A stretch of 64,000 nt of DNA from Theocolax elegans (lineage: Eukaryota > Arthropoda > Insecta > Hymenoptera > Cerocephalidae). The translations under genes and the position numbers were made by a program. A model generated the notes under the pieces. That model did not search any database, was not told the origin of the DNA, and saw only the letters and a list, made by a program, of their open reading frames with translations. The first letter of the stretch is position 1, and each line of letters opens with the position of its first letter. Location: assembly GCA_026168455.1 (NCBI GenBank), contig CM047425.1, forward strand, positions 94,119,580-94,183,579. The letters are read 5' to 3'. Positions 27,801 to 40,100 of the stretch are shown piece after piece.

Positions 27801-29797
27801 TGAATTTCGAAAAATTACTAGGAACATTTGTACTGAATTAATCAATAACTCGAGTCGTACAGTTCTTTTTTTTTTATTAATTTACAGATATATATGAAAT
27901 AATATTTATCGATTGAAAGATTAGAAAATTATGCAGTCTTGTCGAGTATGTGTCGAGTTAAATGAGATGCAGGTATCAAATTGCCGTTGTTGGTAATGAT
28001 AGTGAAAGTTAATTGTGAATATTAAATTAAATATTCGCTAGAATTTATTAATTTTAATGATAAAAATGCGTAATAAAAATTATAAAAATAAATAAAATGT
28101 AAACATATGTATTATACTAATTGGTGATGCGTTTGAAACTATAAAATAAATTAAATTTCTGGAAAGTACGTTCTTTCTGTGTATAATTATCGTCTATATT
28201 TAATTCGATTTCAAGTTACACGTTTAGGTATACATTAAGAACAAGATCGTACCTATAGATTTGTATGCCGTGTTAGTTAGAGGTTAAAATCAATTGAATC
28301 TGAAGTGGATCCTTGCGTGAAATACCGCGAGTGAGGTAGTTGGTTAATTTTCGCATTGTTCCGTAAGAGCTCGATCATCGAAAAATGCACGTATCCAATT
28401 CCTTTGCCCGTGCACATAAAATTCTATCACTGTCTTTGGTCGCGGACCGTAACCTTTCGAATCGAGTCGAGAGTCGTAGTCGTCGTCGCCGTCGCCGCCG
28501 TTGGCAATTCCGGAGCACGAGTTTGCCCGGCCGCGAGAGTTCTTGATCGATTGCCAAAGCGCTTAAATTATCTGGACTACTTTGACACTCGTAAGTGCCA
28601 AGTGAAACGACGTTTATCCATTAGAATCGCCGTGATCCGTGGCAGTTGCACTCGCGCGACAAGAGAACCCGATAGTCAACGGTCTTACACATACACTCTC
28701 ATTGGACATCTGCGTAAACACGTGCACACCTATATACCAATTGAAAAACCGTACAAGGTGACAAGTGTCACGCACTCGTCCGCGCGCACGCATACCAAGG
28801 GATTTGTAAATTAACCTAGACGCGTAGAGTGCACTCACGGAGTAACGCGTATATATATTACATACGTGTGTGCGTATGTTCTAATCTCGTTCGCGTATGC
28901 CGGGCGCACATAACGAAACACATTAAAGAGTGACGTTTGTCAACGGGGAATAATGCATCCGTTGGGCTTTATTCCGTCTGGAGATTTTATCGCTCGTACT
29001 TCACGCACGCATCATAAACCTCGCTCCATTTCAAAGGCTCTGTACGCGGACGGTTTATAGTGGCTCGCTCGGTCCTTTTGGTGCCGGCAACACCGGCGGC
29101 GACTCTTACTTGCCCCGCACACACGGGTTCTCGAAGAAAGATGAACCTCGATCCTCTAGCGCGACGACTTTCGCAAGCAATTTTGCAAGGAAGTGCTTTT
29201 TCAGGGCATCGCGTCGCCTCGTAAAACGTCGTTCTCTTCGATTAAGCTTGTACGCGGATCACGTTTATACACATGTATATACACGAATGCGAGTTTGCCG
29301 CGACCACGTCACAGCTACCGGTATATAATGTATATGTATATATAGAAGGATACGCAAACTTTTCCGCTTATGTGCGTTCAGTTTCCGTAGCGCAACTACG
29401 AGAAACCGACCGAGCTATATCTCTCGTGATTTATAGGGCGAATACTTTTTCTGGTTATGTCTTGGAGGGTGTGCCGTTAAAAAACCGTTTTCAAGAGTTC
29501 CAAGCGACGTTTAATTCGTCTAAGCTTTCAATGGACTGACGTACGTTCGAAAAGTAACATCGTTTCAACTCAAATTATCTCGTATATTATTTCCGAGTTT
29601 ATTGTTACCCGTATTCGAACTGCATCATTTGATTCTTGTACTCTTTGAGTGGCATCCATATTTCTAATCACCGTATGAAATCGTAAACCTTCGTAGCGTG
29701 TAGTTTTAACTAGATTAACTTTTTAATTCAAAATATATTTTATGTGTGTATGAGAAGTTTAAAATATCGCTAATCATACATTTTTTTCTCATTTCAG
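21892..29797 (+). other. noc: noc intron 1 (7,906 nt, phase 0)
   Basis: Donor GTAAGAAT at the 5' end; acceptor TTTTTTTCTCATTTCAG at the 3' end, with a CTAAT branch-point candidate about 25 nt before the acceptor. Inside are GC/CpG-rich islands at about 23330..23960 (CT run 23549..23596), 25570..25790, 27400..27720 and 28260..29530, separated by AT-rich DNA. No nested gene is recognised. The open frame 28356..28814 is inflated by a GTC/GCC repeat near 28470..28500. The islands are candidate intronic enhancers. Confidence 0.85.
23549..23596. repeat. CT microsatellite in noc intron
   Basis: An interrupted CT run of about 48 bp within a GC-rich intronic island; a shorter CT run precedes it near 23410..23445. 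Confidence 0.85.
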
Positions 29798-31327
29798 TTG
29801 GATGCTAAGAAGAGTCCATTAGCGCTACTCGCGCAAACGTGCAGCCAAATAGGAGTCGACCCGCCGTCGAACAAATCTCTTCTAGCACCATTGGATAAAT
29901 CGAACAAATCGTCAAAATCGGAATCTGTGAACCGAGAGAAATCGTCACCTTCGACCCACAGCAATTCAGCGTCAACAGGATCGTCAACTTTCTCCCCATC
30001 GTTATCGGAAAGCACCAAATCCAGCAGCTTCAAACCATACGAGTCTTGTGTCACGCGGGAGAAAGCATCCAGTCCAGAACAGCAGCGAGTATCCTCGGTT
30101 CACTCGACTTCTGGTAGTAATTCCCGCTCGAGGACACCTGGCAACAGTAGTAAACGGTGCTCGAGCAATCAAAGCGCCTCCTCGGGTAGTGGGAGAGCGA
30201 TCACTCCACAAGGTCGGAAAAGTACGACTCCCAGTAACGATACCACCAGGGAATCGCCAAGCTCTCGAATCGCAGCGAGTGATGCTGCAACGTCGAGATC
30301 CACATCCGCAAACAGTCCATCGCTTCAATCGTCCAAGTCAGCGTACAGTCCAGCCCAAGGTGTGCTATCGTCCCAAGATTTATCGATGGGTAGCTTTAGG
30401 CCATCACCCATGAGTTTGATCTCCTCGACTTCTGCCTCGGCGGGTGCAACCACAACGACGACGCCATCGGCCGCGGCTTACGGACTTCCGTATCCACCTC
30501 AGTTACCACCGATGGACGCCATGACGGCCAGCTCTCTCATGTCCCAGCATCACGCAGCTGCGGCTCTGAAGAATGGCTTAGCTGCGCATCCGTACTTGAG
30601 TTACGCACGGATGAAGACGCCAACCGGCGCGGATACTCTCGTACCGGTTTGTCGCGATCCGTACTGCACGGGTTGTCAACTGAACAGCCACTTGTTGGCT
30701 TCAACCTCGACACCTTCGACGGTCAACGGCAGCAAGTTGTCAACCACCCAGGCGAACGGAACGTGTCCAGCCGGTTGTGCACAGTGCGATCACAAGCCAA
30801 CCTCGGCAGCGGCCGCTGCAGCGGCGGCGGCGGCTGCGGCTTCCTCACCCTATGCCGCTTACGCTCATGCACAATTGGTTGCGTTAGCCGCGGCGTCGCA
30901 GATGCCATACGTCTGCAACTGGATCGGGGGCGATGCGACCTACTGCGGCAAGAGGTTTGCCACATCCGAAGAATTCCTCCAGCACTTCAGGAGTCACACG
31001 ACTGGACAGTCACCAGCGGATTCGAATTCAGCAGCGGCAGCAGCCACGACTGCTGCGGCATTGTCTCTGCTCACGCCACCTGGTTTGGGACCTGGTCATC
31101 CGCTACTCTCGAGGACATATCCCACACCACCGCTGAGTCCTTTGGCTACAGCTAGATATCACCCTTACGGGAAGCCTTATGGCGCGCCTACGCTGTCTAC
31201 TTTAGGATTACCACTACCGCCACCACACCATCCACATCCTGCGGCCGCTGGGTTACCGCCATACTTTTCGCCGTACTCTCTCTATGCGGGTTCGAGGCTA
31301 GGCGCTGCTTCGGGCATGCACCCCTAA
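29798..31327 (+). CDS. noc: noc/elbow NET-family zinc-finger co-repressor, main exon
   Basis: Carries residues 22..530 and the stop codon; TTG at 29798 is an internal Leu codon after the splice, not a start. In order (full-length numbering): the Sp-like motif SPLALLAQTCSQIG at 27..40; a Ser/Thr-rich linker at about 50..230 containing the Groucho-binding motif FKPYE at 99..103; a buttonhead box with Cys306, Cys311 and Cys314; a second cluster, Cys344/348/351; a 12-Ala run at 358..369; one atypical C2H2 finger (Cys394, Cys404, His417, His421); TPPLSP and RYHPYGKPY around 464..482; and the conserved Pro/Tyr-rich C-terminus ending GMHP. In Drosophila, the nuclear proteins Noc and Elbow act with Groucho as repressors in ocellar/head, tracheal, appendage and photoreceptor development. 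Whether this is the noc or elB orthologue, or the single pre-duplication copy, cannot be settled here; no second copy is present in the window. Confidence 0.96.
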   Translation: MDAKKSPLALLAQTCSQIGVDPPSNKSLLAPLDKSNKSSKSESVNREKSSPSTHSNSASTGSSTFSPSLSESTKSSSFKPYESCVTREKASSPEQQRVSSVHSTSGSNSRSRTPGNSSKRCSSNQSASSGSGRAITPQGRKSTTPSNDTTRESPSSRIAASDAATSRSTSANSPSLQSSKSAYSPAQGVLSSQDLSMGSFRPSPMSLISSTSASAGATTTTTPSAAAYGLPYPPQLPPMDAMTASSLMSQHHAAAALKNGLAAHPYLSYARMKTPTGADTLVPVCRDPYCTGCQLNSHLLASTSTPSTVNGSKLSTTQANGTCPAGCAQCDHKPTSAAAAAAAAAAAASSPYAAYAHAQLVALAAASQMPYVCNWIGGDATYCGKRFATSEEFLQHFRSHTTGQSPADSNSAAAAATTAAALSLLTPPGLGPGHPLLSRTYPTPPLSPLATARYHPYGKPYGAPTLSTLGLPLPPPHHPHPAAAGLPPYFSPYSLYAGSRLGAASGMHP

Positions 31328-31622
31328 ATTTCCGCGATCGGATCAAGAATTTTTAAGAAGTTTTCGAACATTCATTCTGATTCTTCTTACCGAATTTAAA
31401 CAAATGTCGTTTCCACTATATTTTAAATTTTATTTCACTTCACGGAAAGCAGCTTTGATATCAGCGATTGCATTACAAAATTAATCGCGCTTTTTTAAAT
31501 ACTAATACGGATTAAAAACTATTGTGTTTAAAAAAACTTAAAAGTAGACATATTTAAGAAAATTAAAGATGTTTACATGGTTTAATTGATACGTTAAAAT
31601 TTATTTTCAATTTATAATTATT

Positions 31623-31628
31623 AATAAA
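31623..31628 (+). terminator. noc: First candidate noc poly(A) signal
   Basis: AATAAA about 296 nt downstream of the noc stop codon. In AT-rich DNA the hexamer is frequent, so use of this site is only plausible; later copies at 32437 and beyond would give longer 3' UTRs. Confidence 0.3.
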
Positions 31629-32503
31629 TTACGGACTGAATAAGCCTCGAAAACTTGTTGAAAGTTATTTATAAAGTGTAATTTTTAAAGCTAAGATGCA
31701 GCTCCGCACTTTAAAACGGGTCGACACCGACGAGCCCGACTGGACCGCGTGATTGCGGATGTTTGACTGTGATTCTTTATTTTTGACTTTCTCAATCCTC
31801 AATTAAGCTGAGACTGGAAAGAAAGAGAGGAAGAAATATAATGGGGTCGTATATGCGAGATTACGGCATTGCAAACTTATATAAAAGGAAATGTGGATTA
31901 TTGGTTAATCGAGACTTGTGGAACGTCGTTTATCCCTTTTTTCTTCTCTTTGTCTTGTAATTTTCAAGCAATTAATGTTGATGTTTTATTCAGTTTGAAT
32001 GAGTGAGCGGATGATGAAGAATGCGACTATCCGACTAGTGGTGTTATGTCACTGTAGCGAGCGGAGAAAGAGAAAATGATTCTTTTATCTTTATTTATCC
32101 ATGTAGCAACGAAATCTGTACGTCCACTGGCAGATGATATATTTTATATAGCATGCGCTCAACGAACTGTTAAACCAATAGCATTGTGATCGCTGTTAAA
32201 CGAATGTTCTCGTTTAGTTCCCTCCGATATAAAATCCAATATATTTGTACTTATTACGAGTTTTCGATTTTCTAAACTTTTCATCCTCGTAGCAAAAAGA
32301 AATAGTATGTGCAATGTACTATTGTTTTTCTTTTTAAAGTTATACACACATAGTGAAATGACTTGATTAACGTTTATCCTCAATATCTACTACGTATTGA
32401 ATTTTATGTCTGCGTATAGTCGACGATGCGGAAATTAATAAATAGTCTTTCTTCATTCAACGTTAATGCGCGTTCTGCGTTGGTTTTCGCTTCAAGGATA
32501 CAA

Positions 32504-32599
32504 AGTGAGAGAGATAACGGAGCGGGAGAGCAAGAGCGAGAGCGAGAAAGAGAGAGAGAGAGAGAGCGAGTGAGAAGGGAGGAGGGGAGGGAGAGAGAT
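32504..32599. repeat. GA-rich low-complexity tract
   Basis: About 95 bp dominated by GA and GAGC units on the + strand, with a purer GA run at about 32548..32566. Confidence 0.8.
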
Positions 32600-32903
32600 T
32601 AAGAGCGACTTTTAGACTATAATAAAAGAGAACAGAAAATAAAACGCTTAAACAGAAATTCTCGAACTCATAAATTTCAACGTTGAATATTCCGCGAAGC
32701 CGCTAACGTTCCTTACGGCTGTATAATCGGTCAGTGTCCGTGCTAGCCCCCATTTCATTATTTATATCCGGACACGTGCGCGCGTGCCTGTTAACGATAT
32801 TCACTCGTACTCCCGGCGAATTACTACACCGCCTGTAATCACACAAAGAAAAGAAAATTGTAAATTTGTTCATAGACAACACACACTACCCGTGCATTTA
32901 TAC

Positions 32904-32950
32904 GCATACACGCACACACAAAAACACACACACACACACACGCACACAGA
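32904..32950. repeat. CA microsatellite
   Basis: CA dinucleotide run with minor interruptions; CA-rich sequence continues weakly to about 32995. Confidence 0.85.
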
Positions 32951-33134
32951 AAATTACACGTACAGTCACACACGAGTACACTCAGACACAAATGTAAACT
33001 ATACGTACGTAGCTTGTAACTATGAGAAAAAGTAAATGGATCAGCGAAAGAGTGTCAGCGTATTTGTTCGAAGAATACGCGAAATGCGAAATTTAAAGAG
33101 AATTCACGCTGTGGGACAAAAGTGCTAACGATAA

Positions 33135-33170
33135 ATATATATATGTATATATACATGCATATATATATAC

Positions 33171-33201
<31 letters not shown>

Positions 33202-33276
33202 CATATACATATACATATATATATATTATACATATATATATTATACATAAATATAAATATTATAAATATATATAAA
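33135..33276. repeat. TA/CATA minisatellite
   Basis: About 140 bp composed almost entirely of TATATA blocks punctuated by ACATATAC units. The apparent open frame across it on the minus strand is Tyr/Ile repeat and not a gene. Confidence 0.85.
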
Positions 33277-33538
33277 CAATCTCGTCGTCTATTTTTGCGT
33301 AACCAAAGTTCTTTATATAGTAAACATTTCATTGGACTAACATAGGACGTTTACACGTCGACGCGCGGTTGAAAAAAAAAATCATAGATGAAGGGAGGAA
33401 GAAAAATCGAGCATAACGAAGGGAATAAAATGATGAAACGAGATACAAAGAGAAAGATAGAGAGTGGAGACACAAAGATTATTAATGATTACCCTGTATC
33501 AACTATAAACGTCAGTTGTAAATGAATTTATCGACACG

Positions 33539-33584
33539 GTAATATTATTAATAATACGCGCGTATCTATTATTAATAATATTAC
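33539..33584. repeat. Perfect 18-bp inverted repeat with CG-rich loop
   Basis: The arm at 33539..33556 (GTAATATTATTAATAATA) is the exact reverse complement of 33567..33584, with a 10-nt loop CGCGCGTATC. If transcribed as part of the noc 3' UTR it would form an 18-bp stem; at DNA level it could form a cruciform. Confidence 0.75.
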
Positions 33585-33702
33585 GAGCTATAGAACATTA
33601 TAATTATTATTTCTATTAATATTACGAATTTGCGTCATTCGTATCAATCGTATCATCGTCAACAGCCCCATAACGAATTCTATTAATTTGATTATTAATT
33701 AC

Positions 33703-33736
<34 letters not shown>
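33703..33736. repeat. TTA trinucleotide microsatellite
   Basis: Eleven or so ATT/TTA units in a row; a shorter run of the same type lies near 34306..34324. Confidence 0.9.
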
Positions 33737-35320
33737 GATTATTATCGATATCTTTTATTATTGTAATTATTAATTATTAAATAATTATTACTAAATATTA
33801 TTGATAATCTTATTGAGAGAAAAAATCGTGCCGTTCATTTTTATTATCTGGCATTGAGAATGCCGCAGAAAGTTACTCAAACGCAAGGTCTACTCTTTCA
33901 GCTTCAATAGCGAAAGAAAAAAAAAAAGAAGACATATAGCGTACCGTGCTTCAAAACGGTTGCTTGTATATCTATAATGCGGAATAATTCTGCTGAAATC
34001 TATGTAAACGATATAAAAGAATATGCATCGACATCGACATTAGAATCAGAGTGACCAGCGAATCGATCACATTGGCGCTTATAGTTGTTTTTTTTTCTTA
34101 TGTACTGTTATTTAAACCTGTCACACGACTAAAACAAGAGATATCAGGAAAATAAACCTGAAATACAGCAGATTGTTTCACACTGAAAAATATGTTTTTT
34201 ATTCATTTTGACGTAACCTTATCCTGTTTCTCATTTACCTTATTACTTTCAATTTAATTTGATTATACATATAAATCAATTACATTTAGTAATAGTTCAT
34301 TCATCGTTATTATTATTATTATTATACTGGTGATTAATTTCAACATCCATAATTTCAATTAATTAACGTCAACTTCTTTTAATATTGTTAGTTATGAATG
34401 GTGTGATTAATGTTAAATGTAAAAATCATATACTTTACATACACTTAATGATATTTGAATAATCACAATTTAAGAAGATGATTTCAATAAAATACAATTG
34501 GATTAATTAATATATTATCATACGTAACTTTTCATATATTTCATAAGTTGAAATTAGCATTTTTACAACGTTAATATTTTATGCTTGAAAGGTTAAATAC
34601 AAAAAATTAGATAATTTTAATAAATGATACAGTAATTATTTATTTGGTTGTAATTGGAAGAGTATAATATTTTAATTAAAATAATAATAATAAGCACGTT
34701 ATTTAATAGATAAATAAAACTTGTTGATTAATTTTGAAAAAAATAAATGTACATATTATAATTAGCGTAAATTAAAGAATAGTCATGTCGGCATAGCGTT
34801 CTAGGTATAGGTTAGTTTTATTCAATCGCACAAAGGAACGTACCTCGCATTAAAATAAATTTGAGAGAGGGAAAGAGAGAAAGGGAGAGAGGCGATTTAG
34901 GCGAATGGGTACTCGTATCCATTATCCTCCCTGGTTGATTTATCGAGCCTCGGATTGGGCATAACCACAGCGAGAAATATTCATCGAATGCTGATCCTCC
35001 GGACCGCGGTATATAGAGCTCAGCTCTTCCGCTCTGTGCGAATTAGCGCGCGATCTATCCAATCGAACGTAACGCCGCCCGGGAATTACGGATCGTGAAC
35101 GTCATTGCGCCTGTCATATTACGAGGGCAAGGCTCGACGCAATATTAGTACACGCATCACGGATGAAGCTGCGACGCACGGCGGATATGCAGCTGTGTTA
35201 GGGTGCCTCGTACAAGTGCGTGGGTGGCTCGCAAGCCCGGCCCGATTACCAATGCTGCGCCGGTTACGCGGCTAAGGCCTTACCAACTGCATTATGCATT
35301 CGGTGTATACAACTTGCTAA

Positions 35321-35409
35321 CTATCTCTCTTTCTCCCTCTCCCCTCTGCCCTCTCACACTCTCTCTCTCTCTCCTCTCCTCTCCTCTCTCCACTCACACT
35401 CTCTCTCTG
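35321..35409. repeat. CT-rich microsatellite tract
   Basis: About 90 bp of CT and CTCC units with two short ACAC interruptions, at the end of a GC-rich island. Confidence 0.85.
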
Positions 35410-36153
35410 ATGATCCTTGGAACTTTTGAAAACTCATTTGAACAATAATATATATTTGTATACTCGATTTGTTGATGACTGCTCGACAGATATATTTTTC
35501 TAGCTCTGTAAACAATGTGAAAGGACCTAAAATTCAATCATTTTGTTTCATTTTCGATAAATAAAACATTTTAACAAAATCATGCATTTTAAGAAATGTC
35601 ACAGATACCTTTTTCCACTTATTAATTTGTTAATCAGATAATTAGTATTATTAAATAAATACTTTCATATTAAGTTCGCATAATAAATCTTAAAAGTATA
35701 AATTTTCCGCTAGAATTAATTATTTTTAAAAAATAGTGAATACCGCGCGCGATAGATATACTAGAATTGCAAATAGTGTCCTCATTGAATTATTATCCAT
35801 ACCTGGCAAACATTTTTTATTTATAAAAATTCAACAAACTTGAACTACTTCGAATCGCAATCTCAAAATACGTAAAAATATATAACTTTCAACATATTCC
35901 TTTTTCTGCTTTTAATACTTTTGGTTTTGACTTTTTTATGGACTGTGTTGCTTATCTGTTCGATATTTTGATGCTTCGTTGACTTCACGGAACGACGAGG
36001 CAGTATGACTTTATATCGACGATTAAAATTTATAGTTTGGTGTTTTACGACTTGGAAAGTTTTTGACGTTCGAATAGCTTTTTAGAAATTATACTATATT
36101 ACGTTTTTTATTATATAACAAAGAAAAAGTTTTAAAAATAAATCTTTTTTAGA

Positions 36154-36156
<3 letters not shown>

Positions 36157-36185
<29 letters not shown>
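36157..36185. repeat. TA microsatellite
   Basis: Uninterrupted TA run of about 29 bp. Confidence 0.85.
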
Positions 36186-36189
<4 letters not shown>

Positions 36190-36976
36190 AAATTAAATAA
36201 ACATTGAATTTTTGCAAGATATACAAAACAGGAATGTCAATAAAACTTCTGATATAAAACGTGAGAATGTTTTTGAAATATGCTTTCGGCGAATAAAGAG
36301 GTTAGTTTAATGCATATTACAATCTATGCAAATTAATAACTCTTTAAATAACACTTTCATTCGTAGCTGTTCATGTTGCCAAATCACATATTCAAAACAG
36401 TATAATATTATTTATCAGATGGCATCTTGCAATACCTATACAATAAACACATTAACGTTTTTAACATCCTTGTTTTAAACTTCGCAATAATTTTAAAACA
36501 TACATTCTTATAAACAGACAATATTATAATATTTATTGCTTAAAAACATTATAAATCAAACACTTGTTTATGTAATGGAAAAAAAAGACCCGCATATTAC
36601 GACGAATGTAATAAATTTATAATAACCCACATAAGAGTTTTGTGAGCATCTTTCACAGTACATTTCCTATATTATGTTTTATCTTTAAGTGATTTATAAG
36701 TGAAATCATCTTTTTAAGCAATTTAAAATTATCGTAGTTTATTACAAGTATAGTAAAATGGGATTTAAGAATAATGGATGATAATATAAAAAAAGCAGCT
36801 ATAAATTAACAATTCTGATAAAAAAAAATTCATTTTAGAAAGAAAGTATAACAGTAATTGTAAAACTATAATTTATTAGAACGTGCATTTGAAGATATGC
36901 CGTATATTCAAAATAGTGTGATAATTTTTTATATAATATTGTAACATAATTAATATAAAGTTATCGATTATTATCA

Positions 36977-37170
36977 ATTTATTTGACGTTCGGATGACTG
37001 ATTGGAGGTATACGTTTTACCCTATGAATATATATACAGAAAAAAATCAATTTATCAGATTATATAGTATAAAAATATAATATGATAAAATATAAAAAAA
37101 ATCAAGTTGATGTATAAAATTGTCAATATTTCAAATTAATCATTTATTCGTCGTTTCGATGACTGATTCG
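36977..37170. repeat. Diverged direct repeat, two 29-bp copies 165 bp apart
   Basis: 36977..37005 and 37142..37170 match at 24 of 29 positions, sharing the exact core GATGACTGATT. They may be remnants of a larger tandem duplication or two sites for the same factor. Confidence 0.45.
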
Positions 37171-40100
37171 TTATATTCTTTAAATTTAGGTTAAAATAAT
37201 AATATATGTATATATGCAATTAAATTAAAGTAAAATTTTATTTCTAGTAAAACATTTTTTACTATTTTTTACATTTATTACAAAATGCAAAATGCTTAAT
37301 ATTAGTATCGTTTAAAGTGGTTCAGATTTAGTGAATTTTTTCATTGATATTGTAAATATAATCTTATCATTTTGTATTGTATTAAAACATATATACTTAG
37401 TCACATACTAAAAATGTGTGTGAAATTAGTTAATACACGATTTAAATTCATTTCGTTAAATTATCAAAAAGTCATAAATAAATCCTGATTAAGATTTCAG
37501 AATATTTATTAATAGATTATTGCTAAACATTGATATTACGTTGAGATTTATTTGTTTATGACAGTTTAATTTGTTAATTGATATAGTCTTCATTTATTGT
37601 AGTAAATATTTTTATATTTAATATCATTATTTAGTGTTATTATAATTAAAGAATAATATTTTGATTCTTTGCTGAGCAAACTCTATGGTCAAAAAATTTG
37701 AATTTTCATATCTAAATTTACTTATAAATTTAATTCTACTTTACTATAAAAGAAAAATAATTAAATTATATTTCCAAAATAATGAAACGGTCAATGAATT
37801 CACTTTTTACCAATTCCAGTAGTACTATAGTTTACTATAATTTAAAAGAATTTGGATATGTAATAGGAAAACTTTATTTAGTGTTTTGTAATCCTAAATT
37901 AAAGAACATTGCTTACAATTTAACTATTTATGTATAATTTTGTGAACTTTCTTGTACTGCATAGTTTTAGTACTAAATCTTGGTTCCCGTTGTGAAACTA
38001 AAATTGGCAGTTCTTGATTAGAAAGCAAAAAAAAAATAAGCAAACACCGAAAAGCCTACGAGCTTACAAGACTCTTAATTATAGAATGAAAATTAACAGA
38101 AAAGAGACTGAGTAATACAGATGTTAAAAGATTTTTAGTCTCGCGGAAATCCGTATATAGGAAAAAGCGGAAGCAGATGGCCCCAAGAGCGGATAGTAGG
38201 AAAGAGCGGGAACGTGCTCGCGAGGAGGTTACCGAGTCAACGCTGATCCCCCGGGTTGCCGCGGTCTTTTGAGTGATTTATGGACAACCGCCGCGAGAGA
38301 GGGACTTCATCCACTTGACCTATTCGCCTCGTTAGAAAGGATAATGTATTCATGAGGGCCGGTCGTGCGAGCCGCTCGACCTCGCCGCCCGGATTTTTTT
38401 TTTTCCTTCGGACCCGAGAGATGGACGAGTCTGACTCTCTTCCGCGACGCCTTAATATCGCTTTCTATATATATACACTCTCGAGAGCCATCAATTTGCA
38501 CCGTAGCAGAACGGCTTTTTAATAGGCTTTTTTCGCGCGAGTTCTTTCATTACTCGCGAGAGTTACGAGCACGTGCGAAAGCTGCTTAATTTTATTGTTT
38601 GGCGAAAATTAGAAATGTATATAGATTTCATAGGGACGGGAGTCGTAAATTTTGCAAATTCGATCTTATAGTTTTTTTTTTCCTTCTCACGTTGTCGTTG
38701 AGAATAACTCGTGTTAATTATCAAAAGTATTTATCGACTTGAGCATTCTCTCTTTATACATATAGATATACGTTTCTATAAGCGATAATTTATACCTTTA
38801 CACGATCATTGGGTAATTTCATTCGCATTTATTATATAAATTAGCTATTATTAACAGGGAAAACGTGACTCGTAACTGCAGGTAAACGCTTATCAATAAT
38901 AATTAACTATAGTTAGTCACTCAATGTTAAATTATTACCACCCCGTTATATATGTACACGCAAAATTATTTGTTAATACGTTTTTTAACTAATTACTTAA
39001 AGTTACTTACTGATATAATAATAATACTTGAATCAAAGAATTTCCAAGTAATTTAAACGGAACGATAAAACATTATTCCGAATTACACGTTTAATCACTT
39101 GCATACAAAAAAAATGTAATAATAACATCAAGGCCAAAAATAAGAAAATTTATTTTTACTGTAATTTACCTTTAAGCAATCCTCTGAAATAATATGTACG
39201 TAAAAAGTTCAAAATCTTTTCAACAAAAGTTTTACGAACGTCTATAGTCAATGAAAATCCAGATTTAGTTAGTCACGTGTATATAAGTAATGAATATCAA
39301 ATCTAAAAGATGATATATACATCTATATAGTAAAAATTATTAATATGACATCTGTCATCTGCCTTACAAGTCTCTGATACTGGAGCGAATAAAATTGAGA
39401 CGAAACTGTTAAATAATGCAGACGCAATGCGAGAATATCAGAAGAGATTGTCAAACTCCTGAAAGGTTACGATGCAGACGTCGTGTCATTGGAGCTCCAC
39501 TTTCCCAGTTACCGAAACGGTCACATTTATATGTAGATTAAACACATATGTAAGAATATTCGAACATGTTCAGAATATTTAAAATTTTACATAAATTGGT
39601 GTACAACTTTAGATTTTGCCGATTTCCGGTGTATTTATACGTAATTAAAGAAAAGGACAAAATTAAAATAAAAATATATGAAATAGTCGATTTCTAACAA
39701 TAAATTCTCAGGTAAATGTACCAGTGACGAACAATGTTCCATTCGGGTATAATATTTAATTAATATTGAGCACTCGCTTTTTTTAACGCAAATCCCTTTT
39801 TAATTATAAAGGTAACGTAATTTTCTTTATATATATATATTTTATATTTATATATTACATCTCTTAATGAACGTTTGAAGTTAAACGTATTTTAAAAAAA
39901 ATAATTAAAATAATTAAAAAAAAATAAATATTTTTACAATATATATAATAAATAAACGATTACAATGAGCAATTGATTATTTTAATTTTGAACTTAAGAA
40001 TATAATCTCATTCATTTAAACACGATCAATCAAATTGAACGGCCGTTCAATATCATCGTGTCTGGTAGTGTAAAGTCTTAGGATTATGATAAAAGGAAGC

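Larger units (their letters stand above)
31328..34160 (+). other. noc: noc 3' flank, probably including the 3' UTR
   Basis: No coding sequence. The first AATAAA is at 31623..31628, about 300 nt after the stop; others lie at 32437, 32621, 32638, 33424 and 34151, so the 3' end is undetermined and could be long. The stretch contains a GA-rich tract (32504..32599), a CA-rich tract (32904..32950), a TA/CA minisatellite (33135..33276), a perfect hairpin (33539..33584) and a TTA run (33703..33736). A K-box-like TGTGAT occurs near 31767. Confidence 0.5.

Noticed and set aside
28332..28405. let-7-like seed TGAGGTAGT with a partly pairing partner at 28395..28405
   Set aside because: Only about 11 positions pair (several G-U), the rest of the putative mature region is unpaired, and a 9-nt match is expected about once in 128 kb of double-stranded search space.
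28356..28814. 152-codon frame in the noc intron
   Set aside because: It contains a Val/Ala run from a GTC/GCC repeat and lacks any domain; the GC-rich island explains the open frame.
30649..31155. 168-codon open frame in another frame of the noc main exon (also 30048..30413 and 30002..30328)
   Set aside because: They overlap the well-supported noc frame; the openness comes from the GC- and Ser/Ala-rich codons of noc, and the products have no domains.
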